43,074 bases of DNA from Mesobacterium pallidum (GTDB lineage: Bacteria; Pseudomonadota; Alphaproteobacteria; Rhodobacterales; Rhodobacteraceae), in assembly GCF_019966535.1 (NCBI RefSeq), contig NZ_JAIMID010000035.1, positions 1 to 43,074 of the forward strand, written 5' to 3'. Within the stretch, counting starts at the first letter, position 1. Every line of letters begins with the position of its first letter. The translations under genes and the position numbers were made by a program. Below are positions 16,774-25,185 of the stretch, in pieces. Under the pieces are notes generated by a model that was given only the letters and a program-made list of their open reading frames with translations, searched no databases and was not told the DNA's origin.

Positions 16774-18873
16774 CTAAAGAAGGTCGGACAGCATGTGTGC
16801 GGCCCGGCGGGCGCCGTCGGCTTCGACCGGGCGCATGGCCCGAGTAGCGGCCAGTTCCTCGACCATCGCCTGTGCGATCCGCTCAGGGTCGCTCTGGTCG
16901 TAGATCATCCGCCGCCCGGCGTTGTAGCGATCAAGCCGCTGGGCCACATGGAAGTTCTGTTCGAAATGGTTCTTCAGCGGAAAGTAGAGAAAGGGCGTTC
17001 CCGCCGCCGTCAGTTCCATCGTGGTGGTCAGCCCGCCCTGCACCAGCGCCAGATCGCAGGCGGCCAGATGCCGGTCGAGGTCGGGGACGAAGGCGCGCGC
17101 CTCGACCCCTTTCGGAAGCACGAAGGCGCTCGGATCGAGGCGGGGTCCGGTGACCAGGATCATCCGAAGCTCGGGGATGCGCGCCCGGGCGATCGGATAG
17201 GCGTTCAGGATTCGTCGGATCAGGCTGGCCCCGACGCCCGAGCCGCCAACGGTCACGATACAGACCTTTTCGCCGTCGCGATAGCCAAATCGGTCGCGAA
17301 GCTCCGCGCGACTGCCGAAGGACACGGGATGCTGGCCGATGATGTACCCTGAGAAGTCGTAATGCGCGGGCACCCAGTCGCGCATCTGCGGCAGGTCCGG
17401 GCCAAAACTCATCGGAATGATGTCCTCTGGCCCGCCGACAAAGATGGCCCGGTCCCTGACATCGGGGTTGGCTTCGACATGGCCGATCATCTCGGCATTG
17501 TAATCGGCGGTCAGGAAGGCCTCACGCGCGCCATTCTCCGGGATGGGCACCCAGCCGACGAAGTCGGTGAACCAGGCGACCGGGGCGCGCTTCAGATCGG
17601 GATGTTCATGCCAGTAGTGATCGACGTCCCAGGCCTCGTCCGCGATGACGAGGTCGTAGTCGCCGTCTTCGACCGTTTCCTGGAACACCATGAAGTTCTT
17701 GATCAGGATCTCGTCCATGTCGCGGATAGCCTGGAAGGCGTTCAGGTCGTGTTCGCCGGATTCCGCCTCAATATGGGCGGATTCATTGGCCAGTCGCGCG
17801 CTGGCCGGATGCAGGATCTCGTCATTGGCCGACAGAAAGCGGGTCACCGGATCCTGCGCGAGCCAGTGCACCTCGAGATCGGGATGCAGGACGCGCAGCT
17901 CTCGCGTGACGGCGAGGTCACGGCGGGCGTGGCCCAGTCCGATCGGCGACGACAGGTAGAGCGCGCGTTTGGGGCGCTGGCTGCGCGTCCGCTTTGCCGG
18001 TGGGTTTGCGTCCGGTTGGCGGGCGAGGAAATCGCGCACCACCGTGTTGAACCGCGCCGGATACCGGGCGTTGGCACCGTGGCCGACACCGGCCCAGAGC
18101 TGGAATTCGCCCCCTGTGGCGCGCGCCGCGGCCTCGGACATCTGCCAGGGGGTCACCTCGTCGCTGTCGCCATGTATCCAGAGCGAGGGGCACCGGATGC
18201 CGCGATAGGCCTCTTCGGTCGCAGGATAGGGGCCCCGGTCTTCGGCCAGCGACATGCGCGCCAGAACCTCGCCGCTGCCGTCGGCCGCCCAGCCGAGCGC
18301 GTCCTCGATCTGCTTGGTGGAATGCGGCTCGCAGAACATCCGGCTGAAGAAGAACGCGCAGAAATCGGCGTAGTCGGTCTGCCAGTAGCTGGCATTGAAC
18401 TTGTCCCAACCCTCCGGGGCCTCAGGCGTCGCGCGGATGACGTCGGCGCTCTTGTGGGGGTGCGGGGGCACGAAGGGCACGACGGCGCCGCAGCCGACCA
18501 GCGCCGTGACCCGCTCGGGCGCATGGGCTGCGATCAGGGCCGCGTAGAGACCGCCCAGCGACAGCCCGATCAGGCTGGCCTTGGCGGTGTCGGTCGCGTC
18601 GAGGATCGCCAGCGCATCGGCCACGGTCTGGGACGGCGCATAGGCGTCGGGATCCTCGGGACGGTCCGACAGGCCGTTGCCGCGCGGGTCGAACGAGATG
18701 ACCCGGAAGTGGTCGGCGAAATAGGGGATCTGTGCCTTGTAGACGCGCGAATGGACAATCGGCCACGCGGGCAGGAACATCAGGGTTCGCGGACCCTCGC
18801 CGTGAATGGCGTAGTGCACCTTGACCCCGTCCCGCACAATCGTTCCGTCGCTGGTCGGGGTGGCGGCGCGCAT
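16774..18873 (-). CDS. Alpha/beta-hydrolase and glycosyltransferase (GT1/MurG-like) fusion
   Basis: A 699-residue two-domain protein. Residues about 10-285 are an alpha/beta-hydrolase: FDPRGNGLSDRPED after the third strand, nucleophile elbow GLSLGG, acidic-residue region WIHGDSDEVTPW and catalytic His in GVGHGANARYP. A basic linker (AKRTRSQRPKR) leads to residues about 300-699, a GT-B fold: YLSSPIGLGHARRDLAVTREL at the start and, in the C-terminal half, VTVGGSGVGASLI and the donor-site segment QGGLTTTMELTAAGTPFLYF. The hydrolase could release or transfer an acyl group on the glycosylated product. The substrate is unknown. The gene starts 3 bases after the TetR stop codon, so it is co-transcribed and presumably controlled by it. 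Confidence 0.82.
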   Translation of the reverse strand: MRAATPTSDGTIVRDGVKVHYAIHGEGPRTLMFLPAWPIVHSRVYKAQIPYFADHFRVISFDPRGNGLSDRPEDPDAYAPSQTVADALAILDATDTAKASLIGLSLGGLYAALIAAHAPERVTALVGCGAVVPFVPPHPHKSADVIRATPEAPEGWDKFNASYWQTDYADFCAFFFSRMFCEPHSTKQIEDALGWAADGSGEVLARMSLAEDRGPYPATEEAYRGIRCPSLWIHGDSDEVTPWQMSEAAARATGGEFQLWAGVGHGANARYPARFNTVVRDFLARQPDANPPAKRTRSQRPKRALYLSSPIGLGHARRDLAVTRELRVLHPDLEVHWLAQDPVTRFLSANDEILHPASARLANESAHIEAESGEHDLNAFQAIRDMDEILIKNFMVFQETVEDGDYDLVIADEAWDVDHYWHEHPDLKRAPVAWFTDFVGWVPIPENGAREAFLTADYNAEMIGHVEANPDVRDRAIFVGGPEDIIPMSFGPDLPQMRDWVPAHYDFSGYIIGQHPVSFGSRAELRDRFGYRDGEKVCIVTVGGSGVGASLIRRILNAYPIARARIPELRMILVTGPRLDPSAFVLPKGVEARAFVPDLDRHLAACDLALVQGGLTTTMELTAAGTPFLYFPLKNHFEQNFHVAQRLDRYNAGRRMIYDQSDPERIAQAMVEELAATRAMRPVEADGARRAAHMLSDLL

Positions 18874-18876
18874 GGC

Positions 18877-19494
18877 TCAATCCTTCGCTGAATTCGGGGG
18901 TTCGTGTTGTGCGATCAGGTCACCGATCCGCCGCAGGGCCCGACGCACGGGCAGGGCGTCGCTTTCCAGTCCCAGCAGCAGGTACGTCTCGGCGCCGATG
19001 AACGCGCTGCCGACGAGCGCCGCGACATCCTCGGGCGTGAAGGGACCAAGCCCGCCGATCCGGTCCGCGAAGTCCTTCGCGAGCGCGACATGAAGGTCCC
19101 GCAACTGGCCGAAAGACGCGCGCACCGCGTCACCCACGGCCGGATTGGACCATCCGACCGCGATCAGTTCCTGCAGCACCCTGACATAGCCGCTGTCGAG
19201 ATCCTGATCGAGGAAGTCGCAGGACAGGGCCCATTTTTCTGACAGCGGGATCTCCGGATCCTCGAACACCGAAGTTTGTCGCAGGATCAGGCGTTCCGTC
19301 ATGTCGGCGAACAGGGCCAGGATCATGCCGTCCTTCGAGCCGAAGTGATAGCGGATCTGGCTCATCTGCGTCTTCGCCGCCTCGGCGACGGCCCGAGTCG
19401 ACAGGCCGGAAAAACCGTCTCTCATCAGCACATGACGTGCAGCGTCGATGATCGACTGTCGTGTGCTTGGGGTTTCGCGTGCTGAGAGGGCCAT
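18877..19494 (-). CDS. TetR-family transcriptional regulator
   Basis: A 205-residue repressor. The N-terminal helix-turn-helix (TRQSIIDAARHVLMRDGFSGLSTRAVAEAAKTQMSQIRYHFGSKDGMI, written here as the span of residues about 11-58) is typical; the C-terminal ligand domain is less conserved. It heads the operon with the hydrolase-glycosyltransferase fusion and has a 20-bp perfect palindrome right in its own promoter. The promoter spacing suggests a leaderless transcript, and no Shine-Dalgarno sequence is seen. The inducer is unknown. Confidence 0.9.
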   Translation of the reverse strand: MALSARETPSTRQSIIDAARHVLMRDGFSGLSTRAVAEAAKTQMSQIRYHFGSKDGMILALFADMTERLILRQTSVFEDPEIPLSEKWALSCDFLDQDLDSGYVRVLQELIAVGWSNPAVGDAVRASFGQLRDLHVALAKDFADRIGGLGPFTPEDVAALVGSAFIGAETYLLLGLESDALPVRRALRRIGDLIAQHEPPNSAKD

Positions 19495-19500
19495 GTGGCA

Positions 19501-19529
19501 TTTGTAATTCGTTCGAACGAATTAGTCAA
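19501..19529 (-). promoter_or_regulatory. TetR promoter with palindromic operator
   Basis: On the minus strand TTGACT (19524-19529), exactly 17 bases, then TACAAA (19501-19506). The 20-bp perfect palindrome TAATTCGTTC/GAACGAATTA spans 19505-19524, filling the spacer. A repressor bound there would block RNA polymerase. The -10 ends six bases before the ATG, so transcription should start at or next to the A of the start codon. Confidence 0.8.
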
Positions 19530-19791
19530 CATGTGGCCGGTTGTGATCAAGCAGGGATGACCACGGTGCGGCGCGTGACCGGCGGCCATACGATCATTCT
19601 GCACCAATGGGCTCAACGGAAACCGGCGCTCGAACGCACGAACATGCTTCTGGTCGCCGGGGAACAGCGCGTGCCGACCGCCTCGGACCGGCCGCCGCAT
19701 TTCATGCTTCGGCACATGTGCGAGAGGGTCACTTTGGCCAGAGTCCAGGTAGCCCTTAGGCAGCGGCCCCTCCCGGCTCAATATAATAAGC
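19530..19791. other. Spacer with possible remnant of a small cysteine-rich protein gene
   Basis: The minus strand around 19560-19780 reads in one frame as a segment like TLAKVTLSHMCRSMKCGG, which recalls small zinc-ribbon-like hypothetical proteins, but stops interrupt it and no start or RBS fits. I treat it as a decayed fragment or chance. Nothing else is seen before the mobA promoter. Confidence 0.25.
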
Positions 19792-19834
19792 ACACATATC
19801 AGTATTGACTCCCAATGATATGTGTAGCTATTAA
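19792..19834 (+). promoter_or_regulatory. mobA promoter and operator (10-bp inverted repeat)
   Basis: ACACATATCA (19792-19801) and TGATATGTGT (19816-19825) are a perfect inverted repeat; ATTG/CAAT is nested inside. TTGACT (19805-19810) and TATTAA (19829-19834), 18 bases apart, form a likely promoter, so the repeat overlaps the -35 and spacer. The known mobA regulator of Comamonas (MobR) is a MarR-type repressor; no MarR gene is on this plasmid, so the factor is unknown. Confidence 0.7.
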
Positions 19835-19866
19835 TCCGTCCAGCAACGCAGCGGGAGGATGAGCAG

Positions 19867-21789
19867 ATGCAATTCTACGGAACCGGCTTTCGCGGGGGCG
19901 ACCCCGACATCAAGAACGCAGCCCCCGGGCGGCGCGACCGCGCGCCCCATGCGCCGCTGCCTGAAAAGGTCGACGTGCTGATCGCCGGCAGCGGGCCCGC
20001 TGGCCTTTGTCTTGCCGCGCAGCTGGCGCAGTTCCCGCAGATCGAGACCATTCTGGTCGAACCCAAGCCCGGCCCGATGGAGAAGGGCCAGGCCGACGGC
20101 GTGAACACCCGCACGATGGAGATGTTCCAGGCCTTCGGTTTCGGCGAGAAGGTCAAGCGCGAGAGCTACTGGGTCAACCAGACCACCTTCTGGCAGCCCG
20201 ACCCCGCCAACCCCAAGGCGATCCGCCGCGTGGGCCGGGTGCAGGACGTGGCCGACGACAGCTCGGAAATGCCGCATACGCTGATCAACCAGGCGCGGAT
20301 TCACGACCTCTTCATGGACGTGATGAAGAATTCGCCCTCGCGGCTGGAGCCGGACTATTCGTGGAAGGTCGTGGATGTCGAGATCGACCCGGCGACCGAC
20401 GATCACCCCTGCACCGTGACGCTGGAGAACACCGGTGTGAATGCGGGGACCACCAAGGCCATCCGCGCCAATTACGTGGTCGGCTGCGACGGCGCGCGGT
20501 CCAACGTGCGCAAAGCCATCGGCGGCACGCTGCATGGCGACGCGGCGCACCAGGCCTGGGGCGTGATGGACATTCTCGCCAATACCGATTTCCCGGACGT
20601 GCGGCAGAAATGCCTGATCGCCTCGCAGAGCGAAGGCAACATCCTGATCCTCCCGCGCGAGGGCGGGTATCTCTTCCGCATGTACGTGGAGCTCGACAAG
20701 CTGAACCCGGACGAGCGGGTGTCGCAGCGCAACTTCTCCGCCGATGACATGATCGCCGCCGCCAACCGCATCATGGCGCCCTATACGATCGACGTGAAAG
20801 AGGTCGTCTGGTGGTCGATCTACGAGATCGGGCACCGCATGACCGACCGGTTCGACGATGTCCCGCAGGAGGAGGCCGGCAGCCGCAACCCGCGTGTCTT
20901 CACCGCCGGGGACGCCTGCCACACCCATAGCCCCAAGGCGGGGCAGGGAATGAACGTGTCGATGCAGGACACGTTCAACCTTGGCTGGAAGCTGATCCAC
21001 GTGCTGACCGGCCGGGCCGATCCGTCGCTTCTGCAAAGCTACTCGGCCGAGCGCTGGCTCGAGGCCAAGCGGCTGGTCGAGACCGACCACAAATGGGCGC
21101 GGATCATGTCCGCCCCGCCGGGCGAATCCGAGCTGGACGGCCAGGGGATGCCCCGGATGCAGGCGCAGTTCATCGAGAACCTCGAGTTCACCGGCGGCCT
21201 CGCGGTGAAATACATGCCCTCGAAACTTGTCGGCGACGGCGCCCACCAGGCGCTTGCGACGGGGCAAGAGCTGGGCCGCCGGTTCCATTCCGCCCCCGTG
21301 GTGCGGCTGGCCGACGCGATGCAGATGCAGCTGGGCCACGTGGCCGAGGCGGACGCGCGCTGGCGGCTCTATGCCTTTGCCGGGGCCGGGGACACGGGCC
21401 AGCCGGATGGCGCCATTGCGCAGCTCTGCGACTGGCTGGCCAGTGACCCGGCCTCGCCCATCCTGCACCACACCCGGGCGGGCGAGGATATCGACGCGGT
21501 GATCGACCTGCGCGCGGTGTTCCAGCCGACCTTCGACCAGCTCGACTACGGCGCCATGCCCGCGCTGCTGAAGCCCAGGAAGGGCCCGCTGGACCTGCAG
21601 GACCACGAAAAGATCTTCTGCACCGATCACAAGGGCCTCGGCGACATCTACGACATGCGTGGGATCGACCGGGCGCAGGGCTGCGTGATCGTCGTCCGCC
21701 CCGACCAGTACATCGCCGAGGTGCTGCCGCTGGAGGCCCGCGCCGACCTCAGCGCGTTTTTCGACGGGGTCTTGCTGCCAGCGGCGTGA
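19867..21789 (+). CDS. mobA: 3-hydroxybenzoate 4-monooxygenase (FAD-dependent)
   Basis: A 640-residue flavoprotein hydroxylase of the phenol 2-monooxygenase type; length and sequence closely follow my memory of Comamonas testosteroni MobA (639 residues). It converts 3-hydroxybenzoate to protocatechuate using NADPH and O2. FAD motif GSGPAG is at residues 41-46, VVGCDGARSNVRKAIG follows, and GDACHTHSPKAGQGMN is the third FAD/ribityl motif. A C-terminal thioredoxin-like domain of about 170 residues is present (RFHSAPVVRLADA to the end, with IVVRPDQYIAEVLPL). The start ATG follows GGGAGGATGAGC. It feeds the protocatechuate 4,5-cleavage genes at 24-35 kb. Other phenol hydroxylase activities are possible, but the context supports this one. 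Confidence 0.88.
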   Translation: MQFYGTGFRGGDPDIKNAAPGRRDRAPHAPLPEKVDVLIAGSGPAGLCLAAQLAQFPQIETILVEPKPGPMEKGQADGVNTRTMEMFQAFGFGEKVKRESYWVNQTTFWQPDPANPKAIRRVGRVQDVADDSSEMPHTLINQARIHDLFMDVMKNSPSRLEPDYSWKVVDVEIDPATDDHPCTVTLENTGVNAGTTKAIRANYVVGCDGARSNVRKAIGGTLHGDAAHQAWGVMDILANTDFPDVRQKCLIASQSEGNILILPREGGYLFRMYVELDKLNPDERVSQRNFSADDMIAAANRIMAPYTIDVKEVVWWSIYEIGHRMTDRFDDVPQEEAGSRNPRVFTAGDACHTHSPKAGQGMNVSMQDTFNLGWKLIHVLTGRADPSLLQSYSAERWLEAKRLVETDHKWARIMSAPPGESELDGQGMPRMQAQFIENLEFTGGLAVKYMPSKLVGDGAHQALATGQELGRRFHSAPVVRLADAMQMQLGHVAEADARWRLYAFAGAGDTGQPDGAIAQLCDWLASDPASPILHHTRAGEDIDAVIDLRAVFQPTFDQLDYGAMPALLKPRKGPLDLQDHEKIFCTDHKGLGDIYDMRGIDRAQGCVIVVRPDQYIAEVLPLEARADLSAFFDGVLLPAA

Positions 21790-21905
21790 TCAAATGCCGG
21801 GCCGGGTCGCCGCACGGCAAAGGCGTCCCGGACCGGCGATAAACCGTTGACCAAGTGCAAATTTGCGCACCCTATCAACCCATTGTTGATTTTTGGGAGC
21901 GCGAC

Positions 21906-23345
21906 ATGATCGTACAAGACTTTCTGACCGGTTACGCCGATTACACGGATGGCGTCACCATCACCCCGCTGCCACTGGGCGGCGGACCCGTGACCGGGAC
22001 CTTTACCGCGGTGGACGAGGTGCAATTCTGGTCGATCAGCCTGGCGACGGCCTTGTTCTATGAATTCAGCATGAAAGCCCTGGCGGACGGCGCTGACGCG
22101 CAGATCCTGGGTCTTTACGATCCGGACAGCGGACAGCTGGTCCGGGCCGGGCAGGACGACATCGTGGGCAGCCTCGAGTCCCATCTGATTACCCGGGACG
22201 GCGAAGGCGACGATTTCGACGACGGCCGGTTGATCCTGGCGGTGACCGAAAAGACCGGGGCGGGCACCAGCTACGCGCTCGAGGCCGACGAGACCGCCAT
22301 CTGGCGCCGCTACGGCACCGATGGCGACGACCTGCTCTACGCCACCTGGGGCCCGAACCTGGTCGAGGCCGGACCCGGCAACGATACCCTGGTCGGGTTC
22401 CAGTTCAACGACCGGCTCGTCGGCGGGCCGGGCAACGATTCCATGACCGGCGGAGTGGGCGGCGACGCGCTGTTCGGCGGATACGGGCGGGACACGCTGT
22501 ACGGCCAGGACGGCCGGGACTACATCCTGGGCGGAGAGGGCGACGACGTGCTCGCCGGCGGTCTCGAGGCCGACACGCTCTACGGCGGGGCCGGGGGGGA
22601 TTCCCTCTACGGCGACGCCGGCGATGACACGATCCGCGGCGGCGACGGGGGCGACAGGATCATCGCGGGCGACGGCAACGACCACGTCACCGGGGGGCTT
22701 GGTGCGGATTACGCGTACCTGGGCGTCGGCTCCGACATCTTCCGCGACAGCGCCGAGGCCGGCTTTGCGGGTCGCGACACGGTCTACGGCGAGAATGGCA
22801 ACGACACCATCCACGGATCGCGCGGCTTTGACCATTTCGAAGGCGGCAACGGCAACGACGTCATCTACGGCGGCCGGGGCAACGACACGATCTTTGGCGG
22901 CGCCCATGACGACAGCATCTCGGGCAACAACGGCGACGATGTCGTCCGGGGCGGCACGGGCAGCGACTTTGCCGTGCTCGGCAGTGGCTATGACACCTGG
23001 TACGACGATGAGGACAGCGCAGGCCACGACTATGTGCGCGGCGGCGGCCATGCCGACACCATCGAATCGCAGGCCGGCAACGACACGATCTACGGCGGCC
23101 ACGCGCCCGACACCTTCGTGATGCGGGCCGGCATCGGCCATGTGCAGATCCGGGACCTGACGGCGCTGGACACGCTGATCCTCGATGCCGCGCTCTGGGG
23201 CGGGGCGCTCGACCAGGCCCGGCTGGACGCCGTGGCGGACACCTCGGGCCCCGAGCTGGTGCTGGAGTTCGACGCCGACAGCTCGATCACGTTGCGGGGC
23301 TGGACCGACACCTCCGGGCTGCTGGGCCTGCTCGAGCTCGGTTGA
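21906..23345 (+). CDS. RTX calcium-binding protein 3 with N-terminal PPC-like domain
   Basis: A 479-residue acidic protein. Residues about 15-130 look like a bacterial pre-peptidase C-terminal (PPC) beta-sandwich (EVQFWSISLATALFYEFSM, QILGLYDPDSGQLV, RLILAVTEKTGAGTSYALEA). Then come about 20 RTX nonapeptides, with W/Y spacer modules (DYAYLGVGSDIFRDS; DFAVLGSGYDTWYDD). The C-terminal module has LWGGALDQARLDAVADTSGP, nearest to that of RTX protein 4. The ATG at 21906 has GGGAG six bases ahead; a GTG at 21855 is rejected. No Sec signal peptide, so type I secretion is expected. A lipoprotein gene follows on the same strand. Confidence 0.85.
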   Translation: MIVQDFLTGYADYTDGVTITPLPLGGGPVTGTFTAVDEVQFWSISLATALFYEFSMKALADGADAQILGLYDPDSGQLVRAGQDDIVGSLESHLITRDGEGDDFDDGRLILAVTEKTGAGTSYALEADETAIWRRYGTDGDDLLYATWGPNLVEAGPGNDTLVGFQFNDRLVGGPGNDSMTGGVGGDALFGGYGRDTLYGQDGRDYILGGEGDDVLAGGLEADTLYGGAGGDSLYGDAGDDTIRGGDGGDRIIAGDGNDHVTGGLGADYAYLGVGSDIFRDSAEAGFAGRDTVYGENGNDTIHGSRGFDHFEGGNGNDVIYGGRGNDTIFGGAHDDSISGNNGDDVVRGGTGSDFAVLGSGYDTWYDDEDSAGHDYVRGGGHADTIESQAGNDTIYGGHAPDTFVMRAGIGHVQIRDLTALDTLILDAALWGGALDQARLDAVADTSGPELVLEFDADSSITLRGWTDTSGLLGLLELG

Positions 23346-23360
23346 CCCAAGGCAAACCGT

Positions 23361-23404
23361 GGCCCATCGGCAGCACCCCCGGCGGGGAGGTGCCGGTGGG
23401 CCTT
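23361..23404 (+). terminator. Hairpin after RTX protein 3
   Basis: GGCCCATCGGCA (23361-23372) pairs with TGCCGGTGGGCC (23391-23402), 12 bp with one T-G pair, followed by TT. It begins 15 bases after the stop codon. Confidence 0.55.
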
Positions 23405-23459
23405 GCGCCTGTCAAGAATGCCAGTCCAGATGCACGGGACACATAGCTGGAGACGTTCC

Positions 23460-24080
23460 ATGTCATTGATTTCGCGGCCCTTGTTCGCCACCTTGACCCT
23501 GTTGACCCTTGCCGCCTGCGGAAACGGAGACCGCGGTGTCGGTTTCGGTTCGATCGCGGCCAGCGGGTTCGCCGATGTCTCGGACATCTACAACGGCGAA
23601 GAAGTGCGCGATTCCAACCCCTTGGGCAACTACAGGGCCGCTGCAGGGAACGAACGGGACGTCGGCCTGAGAGCCTATTCCGAGATCAACCTGAACAGCG
23701 CCAGCTACGCGCCGCCGCCCGATACCGGCACCGTCAACCTGGCCGCCGATTACGAGGTCATCGGGATCACGGATCTCGACGGCAACTACAACCGGGTCGA
23801 GGGCTACCGCTTCCGCGACAGCGGCGCGATCACGCTGATCGCGGATTATGAAAATGGCCGGCTGCGGGGCACCTCGAACGACCAGCAGCTGCGGATCGAG
23901 GGCGATTTCACACGCTCGGGTCGACTGACGGGCGAGGTCGCCTTCAGCTCGGACGGCCCGGCGCCCGGCAACACCAACGGAGAGCTCAAGGGCCACGTGT
24001 CAAGCGGCGACGTGCTGGGCGCCTTCCACGGCGGCACCGAGAAGAAAGAGATCTACGCCGGCGGCATCGCCACCCGCTGA
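23460..24080 (+). CDS. TbpB-like beta-barrel lipoprotein
   Basis: A 206-residue protein with a lipoprotein signal peptide: MSLISRPLFATLTLLTLAAC, lipobox LAAC, acylated Cys at residue 20. The mature part is beta-rich, and the end (GELKGHVSSGDVLGAFHGG, then EIYAGGIAT) resembles the C-terminal barrel of transferrin-binding-protein-like lipoproteins, where GAFYGP and AGxF repeats are usual. Such proteins sit on the outer membrane surface. A role in metal binding is possible but not shown. It follows RTX protein 3 by 114 bases with a hairpin between; the ATG has GGAGAC upstream. Confidence 0.7.
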   Translation: MSLISRPLFATLTLLTLAACGNGDRGVGFGSIAASGFADVSDIYNGEEVRDSNPLGNYRAAAGNERDVGLRAYSEINLNSASYAPPPDTGTVNLAADYEVIGITDLDGNYNRVEGYRFRDSGAITLIADYENGRLRGTSNDQQLRIEGDFTRSGRLTGEVAFSSDGPAPGNTNGELKGHVSSGDVLGAFHGGTEKKEIYAGGIATR

Positions 24081-24097
24081 CGGGTCGCGCCCCCGGA

Positions 24098-24122
24098 CCG
24101 CGTGACAATCGCCGTCACGCGG
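24098..24122 (+). terminator. Hairpin after the lipoprotein gene
   Basis: CCGCGTGAC and GTCACGCGG form a perfect 9-bp stem with a 7-base loop, 18 bases after the stop codon, followed by TTG. It separates this gene from the convergent lig operon. Confidence 0.6.
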
Positions 24123-24281
24123 TTGCCCCCCTGCACAGGCCTGGCGCTACGTCGATGCGGCCGATTTGGGGGATGGCCACCATAGGTGGCTGGACGAGGA
24201 TCAGCGCGCATAGGGTGGCGACACGATCCGGTCGCTGGGCGAAGACGACCGCCTGACGGGGAGTGGATCAACCCGGTCAAC

Positions 24282-24301
24282 CCGGGGCCGAAAGGCCCCG
24301 G
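24282..24301 (-). terminator. Hairpin at the end of the minus-strand lig operon
   Basis: CCGGGGCC-GAAA-GGCCCCGG is a perfect 8-bp stem with a four-base loop, 23 bases beyond the ligB stop codon. It is symmetrical and may act in both directions. Confidence 0.6.
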
Positions 24302-24324
24302 ATATCCCACCCTGCGGCCTCAGG

Positions 24325-25173
24325 TCAGGCCGCGCATTCCAGCAACAGCGTGCCGGCGGCGGTGTTCGAGATCGGGATGTGGTAATTGCGCGTGATCTCG
24401 GTCACGTCGTCGCCAAGCGCGCCGCGCATCATCATCCACATCAGGAACTCGGTGCCCTGCGCGCCGGCCTTCTCAACCAGCTCGAGCCGGCTGATCTTGG
24501 TCAGCTCCTCGGGGTTCGACACGATATTCTCGAGGCAGTACTGGTCGAACTCCTTGTTGATGAAGCCCGCCCGTTCGCCATCGAGCTGGTGCGACAGCCC
24601 GCCGGTGCCGAGGATGACGATCTTGGCGTCCTCGGGGAAGGACCGCAGTGCCTTGCCAAGCGCCTTGCCGAAATCCAGCGCCCGCGCCAGTGTCGGGATC
24701 GGATGCTGCACCGTGTTGGCGGAAATCGGCACGGCGCGCGGCATGTCGGGATTGTTCGGCGCGCCCGGCCAAAACAGCTGCATCGGCACGACAAAGCCAT
24801 GGTCCACCGCCAGCTCCTGGCACGAGGTGATGTCGAAGTGATCGGCCACCATGCTCTCGATGATGTGCCAGCTCAGCTCGGGCGCGCCGGGGAAGGGCGG
24901 CAGCGACGGCAGGCCCCAGCCCTCGTCCTCGTTGCGGTATTCATGCGCCGCGCCGATGGCAAAGGTTGGCATCCGGTCAAGGAAGAAGCCCAGCCCGTGG
25001 TCGTTGTAGATGTTGATCACGTAATCGGGTTTATGTTCTTTGATCCAGGCATGGACCTTGGGATAGCCGTCGAAAAAGGGCTTCCAGTACGGATCGTCAT
25101 AGAGTTCCTTCTGGATCGCGTTGCCGACCGCGGGGATATGCGACGTGGTGATGCCGCCGAGAATCTTTGCCAT
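24325..25173 (-). CDS. ligB: LigB-type extradiol dioxygenase, catalytic beta subunit (set 1)
   Basis: A 282-residue class III (LigB) extradiol dioxygenase. Fe(II) ligands His12 (TTSHIPA) and His59 (IYNDHG) are in place, the catalytic-base His lies in GTGGLSHQLDGERAG, and the late Glu ligand region (AGAQGTEFLMWMMMRGAL) is present. It opens the ring of protocatechuate between carbons 4 and 5, giving 4-carboxy-2-hydroxymuconate semialdehyde. It pairs with the LigA-type gene 12 bases upstream. A second, distinct LigAB set lies at 33.1-34.4 kb. The two LigB proteins differ widely outside the active site (this one has IPISANTVQHP where the other has IPLAVNVVQYP), so this copy may prefer another catechol such as gallate or a methylated derivative. 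The substrate is not certain. Confidence 0.85.
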   Translation of the reverse strand: MAKILGGITTSHIPAVGNAIQKELYDDPYWKPFFDGYPKVHAWIKEHKPDYVINIYNDHGLGFFLDRMPTFAIGAAHEYRNEDEGWGLPSLPPFPGAPELSWHIIESMVADHFDITSCQELAVDHGFVVPMQLFWPGAPNNPDMPRAVPISANTVQHPIPTLARALDFGKALGKALRSFPEDAKIVILGTGGLSHQLDGERAGFINKEFDQYCLENIVSNPEELTKISRLELVEKAGAQGTEFLMWMMMRGALGDDVTEITRNYHIPISNTAAGTLLLECAA

Positions 25174-25185
25174 GAGATGTCCTCC

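Noticed and set aside
19425..19793. A 122-codon minus-strand frame overlapping the TetR start
   Set aside because: It overlaps the TetR gene and its operator; only an out-of-frame fragment looks mildly like a zinc-ribbon protein.
19831..21630. A 599-codon minus-strand frame opposite mobA
   Set aside because: Antisense shadow of a well-recognised enzyme gene.
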